From the NCBI GenBank assembly GCA_902806575.1, contig CADCXD010000010.1, positions 372,001-436,000 of the forward strand: 64,000 bases of DNA. The letters run 5' to 3'. Positions 1-10,605 of this stretch are shown in pieces. The notes beneath the pieces are model-generated. The model was not told the origin of the DNA, made no database searches, and saw nothing but the letters and a program-made list of their open reading frames with translations. This DNA is from Jackrogersella multiformis (Eukaryota; Ascomycota; Sordariomycetes; Xylariales; Hypoxylaceae). The position numbers were made by a program, and so were the translations under genes. Each line of letters begins with the position of its first letter. The stretch's first letter is position 1.

Positions 1-1366
1 GATTTCGGTGCATAGCAACAGAGCGACGAGCGATCCGGATGACCTTCGAAGCGGCCCAACCGAGAGTAACGGTCATTCCGACGATAAAGAACACGGCTAG
101 AACCACCTCGGCGGGTGAATCGCGTTGGGTAAACTCCCAGAGGCATAGAATAGCCATCTGGGGGTAGCCAATGAGGGTAAGACGGAACAGGATACCCTTG
201 AGGACCGTAAGCCAGCCGTTGCGGAACTCAAGAAAAGTGTCGCCCTTCATCCACTTCTGCTTGACAGCAAGCTCGCAGAGGCCCTTGAACGCCGCGACGG
301 AACCAATTGTGAGCATTACGAGCAAGCAGAAGAATGTCAGCCCCGTCATAAATAGGTTTGTCGTCTCGATACCGGCCTTGAACGCAACACGCTGGATACC
401 ATATACAATGTAACTGCCGGAACCAGTCATCACGTTGGCGCGCTTTAATAGCGACACGGCAGCTCGCGGAAGGATGGCAACCGATCGTCGGTACATGTTC
501 GCGGCAGCATCCGGAAGGGCGGACAAGGCACGTTTTTCTACCTGCACCGAGACGGTGGTCAGGGAATCGAAGATGGTAGAAGGCGTGCCGCCGGTAGCTC
601 GTTGATACCAGGTAAAGATATCCTGCATGAAATCTACGTTGATAATACCCATCGACCACTGGAAATCCTGAGTCCACGATTGGACCACAGGCGGCAGATG
701 AATCGAGGTAAGACCGAGCATGGCCTGGGCCTGGAAGAAGCCAAATAGCGAGAGAGCACCAGAGGCGATGTGGGCGGCAGCGTTGGAATGACCCAGGCCG
801 TTGATGATGGCCGAGGAGCAGAGGATGAGACCGGCAATGATAGCGAGAACCCACTTCACGGCAATCAGATCGACAGTCTTTCCATTGGAGATATCGGCCT
901 CGACACAAGCCACACTCCTTCCAGTCTCGGTCATGTTCAAAAAGACACGGACGGTAGCGTCCAAGTCAGGAAAGTTGTAAGCGATGCTGGGAATCTGAGC
1001 AGCAGTATCGTCGTCGACGGGCAAGTTGAACTTCAAGGGAATCTTGCCCGCAGTCATGGGGCACAGACCAGCCAGTCCAATCTTGCACGGGTCGACGGTG
1101 GTCTGGATAATGGTGTAGCCGTATGCCGAGATGGCGACGTCGAACACTACATTACCTTCGACAGAGGACGTGGCGACGATGTTGATGAAAGCCGTGTTGT
1201 TATTCGGGGTGTAGACGACCTGGAACAGACTAGCAGTAAACATGGAATCTTCTTGACAAGCGTTCAGTGAGTTCGACACGAGCATAGGCTCGGCGGCGGC
1301 AGCGCCCGGGATGACGACCGAGAGCCATGACAGGAACAGTATCGATCTTAAGGTTGAGAACCACAT
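1..1366 (-). CDS. Flavin carrier / TRP-like membrane protein (5' part, truncated by window edge)
   Basis: The frame is open without interruption from an ATG at 1364-1366 to the window start, giving 455 residues with no stop. It begins with a hydrophobic signal peptide (MWFSTLRSILFLSWLSVV..., ending near the Ala-rich AAAAEP). A lumenal/extracellular region of about 150 residues with paired Cys follows (DPCKIGLAGLCP, VACVEAD), as in the ML-like domain of fungal Flc proteins. Hydrophobic helices then start near residue 175 (KWVLAIIAGLILCSSAIINGLGH), with the FFQAQAMLGL and WSMGIINVDFMQDIFTWYQR stretches typical of the TRP-like family (Flc1-3 in yeast, implicated in FAD transport to the ER, calcium homeostasis and wall maintenance). 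The C-terminal helices and tail lie outside the window. No intron is needed. Family assignment is confident; the transported substrate is not readable from sequence. Confidence 0.88.
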   Translation of the reverse strand, partial: MWFSTLRSILFLSWLSVVIPGAAAAEPMLVSNSLNACQEDSMFTASLFQVVYTPNNNTAFINIVATSSVEGNVVFDVAISAYGYTIIQTTVDPCKIGLAGLCPMTAGKIPLKFNLPVDDDTAAQIPSIAYNFPDLDATVRVFLNMTETGRSVACVEADISNGKTVDLIAVKWVLAIIAGLILCSSAIINGLGHSNAAAHIASGALSLFGFFQAQAMLGLTSIHLPPVVQSWTQDFQWSMGIINVDFMQDIFTWYQRATGGTPSTIFDSLTTVSVQVEKRALSALPDAAANMYRRSVAILPRAAVSLLKRANVMTGSGSYIVYGIQRVAFKAGIETTNLFMTGLTFFCLLVMLTIGSVAAFKGLCELAVKQKWMKGDTFLEFRNGWLTVLKGILFRLTLIGYPQMAILCLWEFTQRDSPAEVVLAVFFIVGMTVTLGWAASKVIRIARRSVAMHRN

Positions 1367-2534
1367 GGTTGCTATATGGTGAGGTTTGTCGCGAAATTAA
1401 GAGTAATTAATGGCTGCCTCGGTGTGGAAGAGTGTCGGTATCGCGATACGGTTGTATATTCCTTTGTCAACCGATCAATTACATTCGTAGGTAGATAGGC
1501 CTGGGCGCGAGTGGTCGACAAAGGCCTCGACTATCCCTTCAGTCAAGCGAAGGGATCCGCTACTAATGCGGAAGAAAGGTAGGAAATCGTAATAGCGAGT
1601 GTGAGTCGTCAACTGGGAGGAGTTTTCCCTTTCTTCGTCGGTCCTAGCCGAACAACACCTCCAAATAAACGAGCGCGGTGGTGATGATGAAGAAAAAAGG
1701 GGGATTTCAGAATTAAGAATGGATTCGCATTGGAAGGCGACGGAACCCGTTCGCGGAATGGGTTTGCCTGCTGCCGTATGTAATTAGTAGCAGCCGATCG
1801 ATGATGCAGCAGTTGGGAGTTGGGAGTGGAGGGACAAAACAGGAAAAGTAGTAAAGTAGTTGAAAAAGTAAAGAGAGAGGTAGCGAGTGAATGACTTCAA
1901 TGTTGTTTGGTGGATAAGGTATGTGATGTGGAAAGAACAAGAAAGGGTGAATTGAAGGGAGTTGCAAAAGTGGCAGGGGGTGTTTCCGCCCCCCGGACTT
2001 CACGCAAAAGGGTGGAATCACTGGAATCACTGGAATGCATCAGGAAATTACGCGGCATGTAGATCCGTATTCATTTCTCAAGCTTAACTTAAACGATATT
2101 TGTTATTTTATCACTTTAATGCATTTTACTACATAGGCTAGTCCTCCTTTAGCAGTATCAATGTTCGTGTAACATCAAAATCCACCTGCACGTGTCTTAG
2201 TTTTGCTTCTTTCAGTTATCACGTAGACGATGATAGGACCATGATCAAAGACCCACAATACTAGATACCTTAGCTGCTAGGTAGGTACTAGTAGGTACCT
2301 AGGTAGTATCCAGGTACCTACATATCTTCGTACAGGTTGCCTAGAGAGGACCAAGGAGCCCAAGGAGAAAGCGCTTAGTCCCAAGGTTTACAATATGGAC
2401 ATTTTAGGACACTCAAAGTTCTAAAATTCCTCACATTCGCTGAAGCTTGCATCGCTTTAGGCTAGTCGAGTCTGAAAGAAGAAGAAAAAGACTTGCCAAG
2501 ATCTAAGCCAACCCTAGTTAAAACATCCCACTAC

Positions 2535-2550
2535 AAAAAAAAAAAAAAAA
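2535..2550 (+). repeat. A16 homopolymer
   Basis: Sixteen consecutive A residues in the spacer upstream of the Flc-like gene. No associated retroposon sequence is visible. Confidence 0.9.
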
Positions 2551-4544
2551 GAGAGCTATACCTTAGAGGTAGTTCAGGAATTGCATCATAGGACATTATT
2601 TAACTGGGCTGCTCGGTTGAATACCTACCTACCTAGGGTAGTCTTATGATAACATGCACCGGACTTCTATAAGTGATACGGATCCTGTCTATAATTTTTG
2701 CTGCTCCTCTTGATTGACGTTCGTTTAACCTACCTAAGTAAATAATCGAGACGAAAATCGAAACACATTCAATTACAGGTGCAGAGGCGGCAGAGGCAGA
2801 TACACTTTTCGCTCTGCATTCCTGGGGCTGCGACAATACGCGTTTTGACGCCTAGGTGAGATGCCAAGAAATTCTAAACCATTGGATAAAAGCTGTAACT
2901 TGTGGTGGCTGTGCAGGAGCGATCCTTGGATAACCCCTAAGGTTAAGCCATTCCTATCTAGCCTCCCCCCTCCTACGTACTAGCACTGGCTAGTACTTAG
3001 GAAGTCTTAGGTAGGTATTGTGCATGTAATAGTTAAATGATCCTTCCGGCAAAGACGGTACCTACCTAAGTACCTAGGTACGTAAGAAATACAAGAAATC
3101 ATTCGCTCTTAAGAAACTAACTTTCTCAGCGGCTAGCAATTGATCCGTTTTTTTCTTCGCCGTGGCTTAACGGCTGGGCGGCTCACTACTATGTACTTAC
3201 TACTATGTACTTAGGTACCTATTTAAACAGGCTTCGTTTCTTGACTCGTACATTATGTTAAACTTACGAGAATTCAGAATCTAGAATCACCGGCTGACCC
3301 GGCATTCGGTATACAAGTCGGTATAAGTCGGCGCTGATTATTGACCGATTTAAAGAAATGAAAAATAAAGATTTTATTTTCTTCGGAATAACGAATAGGT
3401 ACGCAGAGGCATGCATTTGAAGATCTACCTAGCTAATCTTTTGGTCGTGACCGGCATTGATCTACATACACTTTCGTCATTTCAATGTTCCCTCGCATCC
3501 GATTGTGACAAGTATCATCAATGCATACCGCTTACTTATTCCTACTAGTAATATCCAACCAGTTTTCTACATAATACATAATATCTCACATACTTAGTAG
3601 AAAATAAGGATGCGTCCGCGGCAGGAATGAGAATACCTACCTGGTATCTACGAATCGTTGGTGATAACATCTCTTGCTCTTCAAGTCTGACGAAAGGATT
3701 TCCTTGGCATCTGAGATTTGGCTACCCGAGATCAAAATCCTTCCCAATCGGCAAGTCATTAACGGCCCAGGCTCCATGAGGTGTACCAATCGTATACACC
3801 CAACTCAGCCGCAAGATTTACCGCCGACTTCGTCCTCACCGATGAATGAACCAGTGAAAGGAGAAAAGCTACAATGTCATCCGTGCTCAAGCCCAGCCAC
3901 TTGTACATATTTTTAAGCAGGCTGGTTACCTAGGTAGATATTTATGTCAACCTGAAGTTATGTTCATTCACAACATCTGCAGCCTAGTCTCAACACATCG
4001 TTCTCCTCCCCGGCTCCAACCCCTCGAGAATATCTTCAACGAGAAACCAACCTCGCTACCTCGTTATATGACCAATATACGTGTGTAATGTAATTGACGA
4101 TAAAATAAAAACTAAGCACTTAAAGATTTAAGATCATTACGGAATACACGAGGCACCATAAATTGTTAACTTTCAATATATTTATACGATCTCGAAACAT
4201 TAAATTTTAGCTGTATTTTCCAGTGTCGTTAGAAGATAACTACCTGAGGCTCACTCACGTAACTGGTTTATGACCATGTCTACCTAGGTTCCTATGCTTA
4301 CGACAGTGTGCCCAGTGTGCCCTGTCTCTGCTCGATTACATTTATTAACAAATTCACGATTAAATATATGTTCGAGGCAGACCGTCATTACCTAGAGTTA
4401 ACTCTCCTTATTATCCGATGGTGCATTTCAGGGGCTACCTAGAAAGCACATAAACGGAATCTAACTTCAACTGCTTCGGAACAGCATTGAATACTTACCT
4501 GGCAGCCTGGGTACTTAAGGTAACAAAGGTCTATCTTTCATATT

Positions 4545-4547
<3 letters not shown>

Positions 4548-4583
<36 letters not shown>
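4548..4583. repeat. (TA)18 microsatellite
   Basis: Eighteen uninterrupted TA dinucleotides, 36 nt, in the spacer about 310 nt downstream of the DUF3433 stop codon. Expected to be length-polymorphic. Confidence 0.95.
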
Positions 4584-4586
<3 letters not shown>

Positions 4587-4892
4587 ATATAGATATACTC
4601 TCGGAATCACCGCATATTCAGTTCTCACGTATAACAACTTATGTACTACACCAGTCTCACGATATAAACCTCTTTCATGTTACTGGAAATGGCATTAGTG
4701 CTATAGTAGGTAAATACCTAAGTATACCTACACGACTATCCTTCCTTAGGTATTATCCCATCCTCCTCAACCAGCACGACCATTGCAGAACAACATCGAT
4801 ATATTGCTACCTACAACGCCATACCTCCCTCCCTACCTACCTATCTCCCTACCTAATTAGAGCATATACCTACACCCCCGCCCGTCCCTCCC

Positions 4893-7578
4893 TCAAAACG
4901 TCTGCCACTCCGTAAGCCAGGGCTTGTTGCCCAGGCTCTGGTCGAGGCCGTGCTTGTAGCTGCCGGCCAGGCGCTCCTCCTCGACGCCGAGGTGGGTGTT
5001 GCCGTCGCGGCCGTCGAACCAGCCCAGCCCGTACGTCTTGCCCAGGCCCTCGAGGCGCGCCAGGATCTGCGCGTTCGTGAACGTCGCCGTGCCCACAAAG
5101 TCGTACAGCATCTTGCTCTGGTGGATGAAGGCCAGCACGCTGCTGATGGAGTTGGGCTGGCGCGGCAGGAACGGGTGGCGCCGCCGCGCGAACACCGCCG
5201 TCGCCACCGCGCCGAGGTACGTCAGGATCAGCACCGTCAGCGCCAGCGTCACGCTGAACGACAGCACCGTCTCCGACCCCGAGCCCAGGCCCTCCTGCAG
5301 GAACCTGTCGTCGTCCTCGTGGTGCCGGACGATGGCCAGGAAGTCCTTCCCCTCGATCGTCGCGAGGCCCGTGACGAAGATGGTCAGGACCTCGACCAGC
5401 ACCGCGCCGAACCCCACCAGGAACACCGTCCAGTGCCGGTTGAAGAGCGCGTGCGCCGCCACCACCGCGAACGGCATGGCCGTGTAGTCCAGCGTCAGCG
5501 TCTTGGCCGGCGCGTCCCGCTTCGAGAGGATGTAGTACGGCTCCATCATGCGGATGGCCGTCTCGAGGCTGCCCCAGCTCAGCTTGATGCACACGGCGAG
5601 CGCGGTGACGACCCAGGGCGCCTTGTCCGTGATCGCGCTCGCGGGCGTGAAGAGGAACACGGGGATGAAGCCCATGAAGAACAGGATGCCGAAGATGAAG
5701 GGCACGCAGCCCTCGGCGCGCAGCATGAGCGGGTGCGGGTTCTCCGGCAGGTGCGCGTCCTTGTACCTGTCGGCCTCGGCGCTGGACACCGGGGCCGCGT
5801 CCTCGGGGACCAGCGACGAGTTGCGCAGCGCGTACCGCCGGCTCTTCAGCCGCTCGTGGATGGCCTTGGGCGTGGCGAGGTCCAGGCCCTTGAAGTCCAT
5901 CATGATGTGGCTGACGACGGCCATCGACGCCAGCCCGGCGATGCCCCTGACGTCCGAGAGCAGGCCCGAGCGCCGCTTGCTGAGCTGGTAGAACAGGACG
6001 CACCCCAGCGCGGCGATGACGGAGAACGTCAAGGTGAGGAGCCGCGACATGACCGGCCGGATGGTGATGGTCTTCTCTATCTCGGGCTCGTGGATCACCT
6101 GCACTACCAGAGCGGCCGAGCCGAGCGTAGGCACCAAGGACACGGCGAGCAGAGTGGCCACGGACGAGACCGCCACGGCGTAATGCTTCCGCTGGAAGGC
6201 AACGATCGGCCTTGCGAAATTGAACAGCGTGATATAGTCCACGTTGATCGACTCCGCCGCGAGGGCTCCGCCGTCCTTGGATAGCTGGTAGAACGCCTCG
6301 AGGCGCCTGATCTCGAAGTCCGTGTTCTGCCAGAGCACGCCGTAGGTGACGGTGATGATCGTGGGCACGAACTTGATGATGAAATAGTAGCCGGCTCCCA
6401 GCTCGGTGGCCCCCTCGAACTTGATGAGAGGCTCGTGGGCCGATTTCTGATATAGGATCTCCTGCGTTATTGCCAGAAGGATGGATATGAGAATTAGTAG
6501 TGTTACTAAAATGCCGGGGATTAGTAACTGCAATTTAACAAGAGGTCTCGGGTATATCTAGGTTGTAAGATCTGTCTCGTAAGTGTGTACCCCTTGGTCG
6601 TACTCGAGAGGGCTATTCTATGGATCAAAGACATGACGGGGGGTATGAGACTCGGAAAATACACTCACGGTAAGGCCATCTCATAGAAAAGGGTTTCCAA
6701 TTAGGTTGGGGGTAAAACACCTCGGTCTTACTGGTCTGCACCGGGAGTATCGAGTGATGCAGCTTATCCGAATCGAACCCGACGGAGTCCGGTCCGACCA
6801 TAGAACTTATGTCTACATCGGTCGGTTCTTCTAAGATGACCTCTATGACCTCTCCCCTCCTATTAGCCTCGCTCTGCCCCAGCTCCTTCAGCCCCGCTCT
6901 CGACTTCAAGGTGGGCGCTCTCCTGACCGTGAAGCTCCGCGTGAAGCTCCGCTTGAGCGTCGAGCTTGCTACCAGCTGGTCTCCCTTTATCCTGGCCTTC
7001 GGGCTCATTCCCTCCCCGAGGCCTCCCGTGAGCTTGCCGCTGGCCTCCTGCTGCTGGAGCGACTTGAGAAACTCCTCGTCCTGGGCGCCCATCGGCCCCG
7101 AGAAGGAGCTCAGGTCGACCGCCGGCTCGGCGGGCTCGTCGCCGGAGACGGGCGCGTACGGACCAGAACGCCCCGGCTGCGCGCCCGCGCCGAGCAGCGA
7201 CATGTCGATGCTGTCGTCTTCGTGGATGGTGTCCTGCGTCTTAGCGCGGAAGCTCTTGAAACGCCCGTACGTCGACGTGGAGCGGCTGGGCGGCGGCACA
7301 GGTTGGTACCGCCCCCCGCCAGATCCCACAAAGGGGACAGCCCACGACGACTCTGCTGGCCCGTATGCGCTGTCGTCCGACGCGGCGTCCAACCGTGGAG
7401 ATTCGTGCGACGACTGGAGTGATACGAGGGAGTCCCGACTCCTATGTCCAGCGGGAGACGTTTCATTGTCGTACGGGCTGTCTGACAGGTCGGAGACTTT
7501 GTGATTCAGGCGCTGCGCAGGCTGCCGGCCGGGTTGGGGCGGCGGCGGCGCAGATTGGGAGTTGTTATTGTAGGCCAT
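4893..7578 (-). CDS. DUF3433 multi-pass membrane protein
   Basis: Two exons, 7578-6669 and 6505-4893 (840 aa). The intron 6668-6506 (163 nt) has donor GTGAGT and a TACTAAT branch just before acceptor TTTTAG. This acceptor, not the TTGCAG 22 nt upstream, restores phase and gives the family-typical junction KPFSMRWPY-LTLLILISILLAITQE. Residues 1-300 are low-complexity (Pro, Ser, Gly, Asp), probably cytosolic. Then come two related halves rich in helices: YGVLWQNTDFEIRRLEAFYQLSK ... ESINVDYITLFNFARP and, in the second half, KLSWGSLETAIRMMEPYYILSKRDAPAKTLTLDYT. These duplicated motifs define fungal DUF3433 proteins, whose function is not established (some annotated as phosphoribosylaminoimidazole-succinocarboxamide synthase by error). 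The second exon is strongly GC-biased at third positions, which creates long antisense shadow ORFs. It is divergent from the Ras-like gene at 9174. Confidence 0.88.
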
Positions 7579-9173
7579 ATCTAAGGCGCAGTCGCATTAT
7601 CGCTGCAAGCGGTAGCTTACACTGCGTTCGACTGATGAAACGAGCGACGGTCTGGTGATTCCTGTGCTGCCACTTTCCAGGTCTGTAATTATCCCTAGCA
7701 ACCGTAGGTCGTGAGAGGGTTCATCCTGCAGTAAGACCGCACACAAAGTCGCACCCACTGATGCCCAAAGGAGAACGCAGCGAGCCCAGCAGGTCGAACA
7801 AGCCGACTCTTCTCTACGGAATCGAGATTCGTCTTTGATTTTCTCTCTGCCTTTTTAGACAGCCAGGCTGATGGCTTCCGTCTGTAGCCCTTCTCTAGCT
7901 CGAACGCGTAGATACGGTTAGGCCGAGACGAAATAGGAAAAGGGGAAAATTAGATTCTATCTATGAACTAGGAAATACTAGCAGATTAGGTATTACGAAG
8001 ACCTGTCACGAAACCCGTTTCCGTATATCTACCTAGGTAGGAAAGATGTATGTATTGTGGAATCCCGCTAGTACGTATGCACAGAAGAAAAATCGCACCA
8101 TGAACGATACGAGGAGAGAAAGTAGACATTTCCACCAAATGTGCAGAGGAATCTCCAAGGAATCCATCCTTTTGAGTTATTTCAGCTCGCTAAAAGACCA
8201 GCCAGATAGGCAGGCAAGACGATGACTGACGGTGCTGGCGCCAGCTTCAACTGTGGATCAGGCGGCGCGCAGTCTGCCAGTGATTTCATGGGGAAGAGCT
8301 GAAAAGCTGCTATTTTTGGGGGCGCAATTTTGCGGTAGTCCCCAATTTCGCAGCAACTCGTAGCCGCATTAGCAGCGTAACAACCGAAGCTCGGCGATGG
8401 GGATTGGTCAGTCTGAGGACCACGACAGGGGCCTGAACGCCCTCGGCGGCCCGGATGGATTGGGTCGATGGGATGGGATGGATGGCTTTTGTTCACCTTG
8501 CTCATGGATCTCATGGATAGGACGCCTGACCCCCAGGGCCACGGGCATGGAGTCGATTTCGGGTCTAGCAGGCCGAAACTTCCAGCCAGCCAGCAGCAGG
8601 ATTATTATCGATCTCTTCATCTATCTACAGCAGAGAGATCTCTCATTTACCTATAAGCCGTGCAACTCCGGACTGCCATGGCAATATATTATATGAGATG
8701 CGTGTACCGATAGGCAGGTAGAATGCGCCATTAAATGCGCTTCGGGAACCAGCCTCGATCAGATTGGCCTGCCATCGCCCGATAATAAGAAATGATGCTG
8801 TCGACAAGCCTCACCAAGATATCGATACATGGCCGTGCAGCGATACCAACACCATGCCGCTCATAAGAATACGGCTTCTCATGTGTATATCCACCCGACG
8901 ACTTGCGACTCTCGTCGCACAGACAAGATTTTGTAACATTCGACAGAATTTAACGGGCATATTGGAAGGTTACAGGATCTGTCGATTTTCGTAAATTGTG
9001 CTATGCTCTTCCGTGATGCCGTAACTCACTACACTGTTTTCGAGCGCCTCCTTGTGATATAACTACGTGTTTCCTACTTGCTACCCGGCCATGGTGCCAT
9101 CTCTGGTAAACTCCGCCCTTTTCGTTTGTGCTGTGCTTGAATTCGCTGCTTGCCTTGACCCTACGCGGGAATA
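7579..9173. promoter_or_regulatory. Divergent intergenic region between DUF3433 and Ras-like genes
   Basis: A 1.6 kb spacer that must hold the promoters of both flanking genes, which are transcribed outward. Short ORFs on both strands (for example 8182-8514 and 8397-8696) overlap each other, have no family features and are not supported. I see no further structure apart from scattered CCTAGGTA motifs (near 8030). Confidence 0.5.
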
Positions 9174-10113
9174 ATGACTGACTTAATGGTCTTGACCGAA
9201 GAGGAAGTTCGATACTTCCTAGCTCTCCTCTCATGGGAGCCGAGTGATGACGACAGCGAGGACGAAGACGAGGATAAAGATGTCAAAGACAGATTCCACG
9301 TCCCGGAGAGGCCTGCCGGGCAATTCATGGTCCTAGTCCTAGGAGCCAAAGGCTGCGGGAAGACGTCGATACTAGAGAGGGTAACGGCCATACCTACCCA
9401 AAGGAACATACCTCCCATTTCTAATTTCTAACCAAGACCAGTTCTGCAACGGCGCGTTCAGCGACCAAGAGTCGTCGTCGTCGTCCTCCTCCTCCTCCCT
9501 CTCCGACCTCGACGAGCAAGAACGGGGCTTCCGCCGTAGCATGCACATCGAGGGCCAAACGTACATCCTCAACGCGCTCGAGCTGCCGGCCGAGCACGTA
9601 TGCGACGCGGAGCGGCTCGAGCAAGCCGTGCGCATCACGGAGGCTGCGATCCTGGTCTACGACGTCAAGTCGCGCGCGTCGTTCGACTTCGTGCGAGGCG
9701 TGCGCGGCCGCATCAAGGCCGCGACCGCGGGCTCGCCTCGGCTGTACGGGCTCGCGCTCGTGGGCAGCGGGTCGGACTGCGCGGGCTCGCGGCGCCAGGT
9801 GTCCTGGGCCGAGGGCAGCTCGCTCGCGGCGGGCCTCGGGCTCGGGTGCGCGGCGGCGGCGGCGGCGTTCCTCGAGGCGTCCGCGCGCACCGGCGCCAAC
9901 GTCGACGGCGTCTTCGCGCAGCTGGCCAGGGACGTGCTCCGGCTCCGGTGGCTCAACCGCCAGCGCGGGGACCAGGTCGAGAGGCCGGAGGCCGACGTCC
10001 GGAGGCGCTCTGCCGATGCGTCCCCGGCGAGGCGTATAGCCAGGTGGAGGTCGTGGGCGCGGCCTTGGTTCCGACGGGGAGTGGGAGAGAGGAAGACGTC
10101 TGCCCCCTATTGA
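9174..10113 (+). CDS. Divergent Ras-like small GTPase domain protein
   Basis: Two exons, 9174-9380 and 9442-10113 (292 aa). Intron 9381-9441 (61 nt) has donor GTAACG, branch TTCTAAC and acceptor CAG. Splicing joins GAKGCGKTSILER to FCNGAFSDQE. The P-loop GAKGCGKTS is intact (about residues 56-64) after an acidic stretch (DDDSEDEDEDKD). A Ser/acidic tract occupies the switch I region. The expected DxxG is replaced by ALELPAEHV, and the NKxD position reads VGSGSD. A SAK-like EASARTGANVDGVF near residue 205 matches G5, including the following helix. The C-terminus is basic (RRIARWRSWARPWFRRG) with no CaaX box. The fold is therefore Ras-like, but guanine specificity and hydrolysis are doubtful. 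It converges on isocitrate lyase across 492 nt. Function unknown. Confidence 0.8.
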
Positions 10114-10605
10114 TGATATGCTAGGTAACTACCTACCTACATAGGCAAAGTATCAGGTGGTTAAGTCGGAGAAACTGGTTTAGCTCATGGGAGGTTTAAC
10201 TAAGGTTCTTACATCCCTATCCAACGATGAATGATGGGATGACATAAGACGACAGCCTTTTTCTAAAATCTCACCAGATAGGAATTACTATTTCCATAAT
10301 CGCTCTTTATATAAGCAGAAGATCACCGGAGATCACAAGCCATCTGGCTGTCATGCTAACTCGACGTAAAATTGAAACTCATATCATATCTAAATCATTT
10401 CCAATATCCATAGCCGATATATACCTTAGGTAAGGACCCGTGAATATGTAATCCACCGGCTGTATTGCACCAAGCCCAGCAACTTATGTGCCTAGCAAAG
10501 TACGTATATATGTATTTTGACATAGCCCACCCACCTGTTTGCCTACCTGGTAGACATGAGGGCCTTCATCTATGCTCTCTCCCCTCCCCTCCTACCTCTC
10601 TCCCC
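10114..10605. other. Convergent 3' spacer
   Basis: 492 nt between the stops of the Ras-like gene (+) and the isocitrate lyase gene (-). It should hold both 3' ends and is AT-rich. No gene or other structure seen. Confidence 0.6.

Larger units (their letters stand above)
1367..4892. other. Gene-free spacer upstream of the Flc-like gene
   Basis: About 3.5 kb without a convincing gene. It lies upstream of the Flc-like gene and downstream of the DUF3433 gene. It is AT-rich with many copies of the TACCTAGG/CCTAGGTA motif (for example 2281-2330 and 3058-3085), an A16 run at 2535-2550 and a (TA)18 microsatellite at 4548-4583. Short ORFs here lack codon bias and family resemblance. The first few hundred bases left of 1367 should hold the Flc-like promoter; I recognise no specific site. 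Confidence 0.6.

Noticed and set aside
228..908. Minus-strand ORF of 226 codons over the Flc-like gene
   Set aside because: It is in a different frame from the continuous Flc-like reading frame and has atypical composition (Cys, His, Arg rich).
4950..6284. Long plus-strand ORF (444 codons) and other ORFs opposite the DUF3433 exon
   Set aside because: Arg/His/Ala-rich shadow of a GC3-biased exon; the minus-strand frame carries the recognisable membrane protein.
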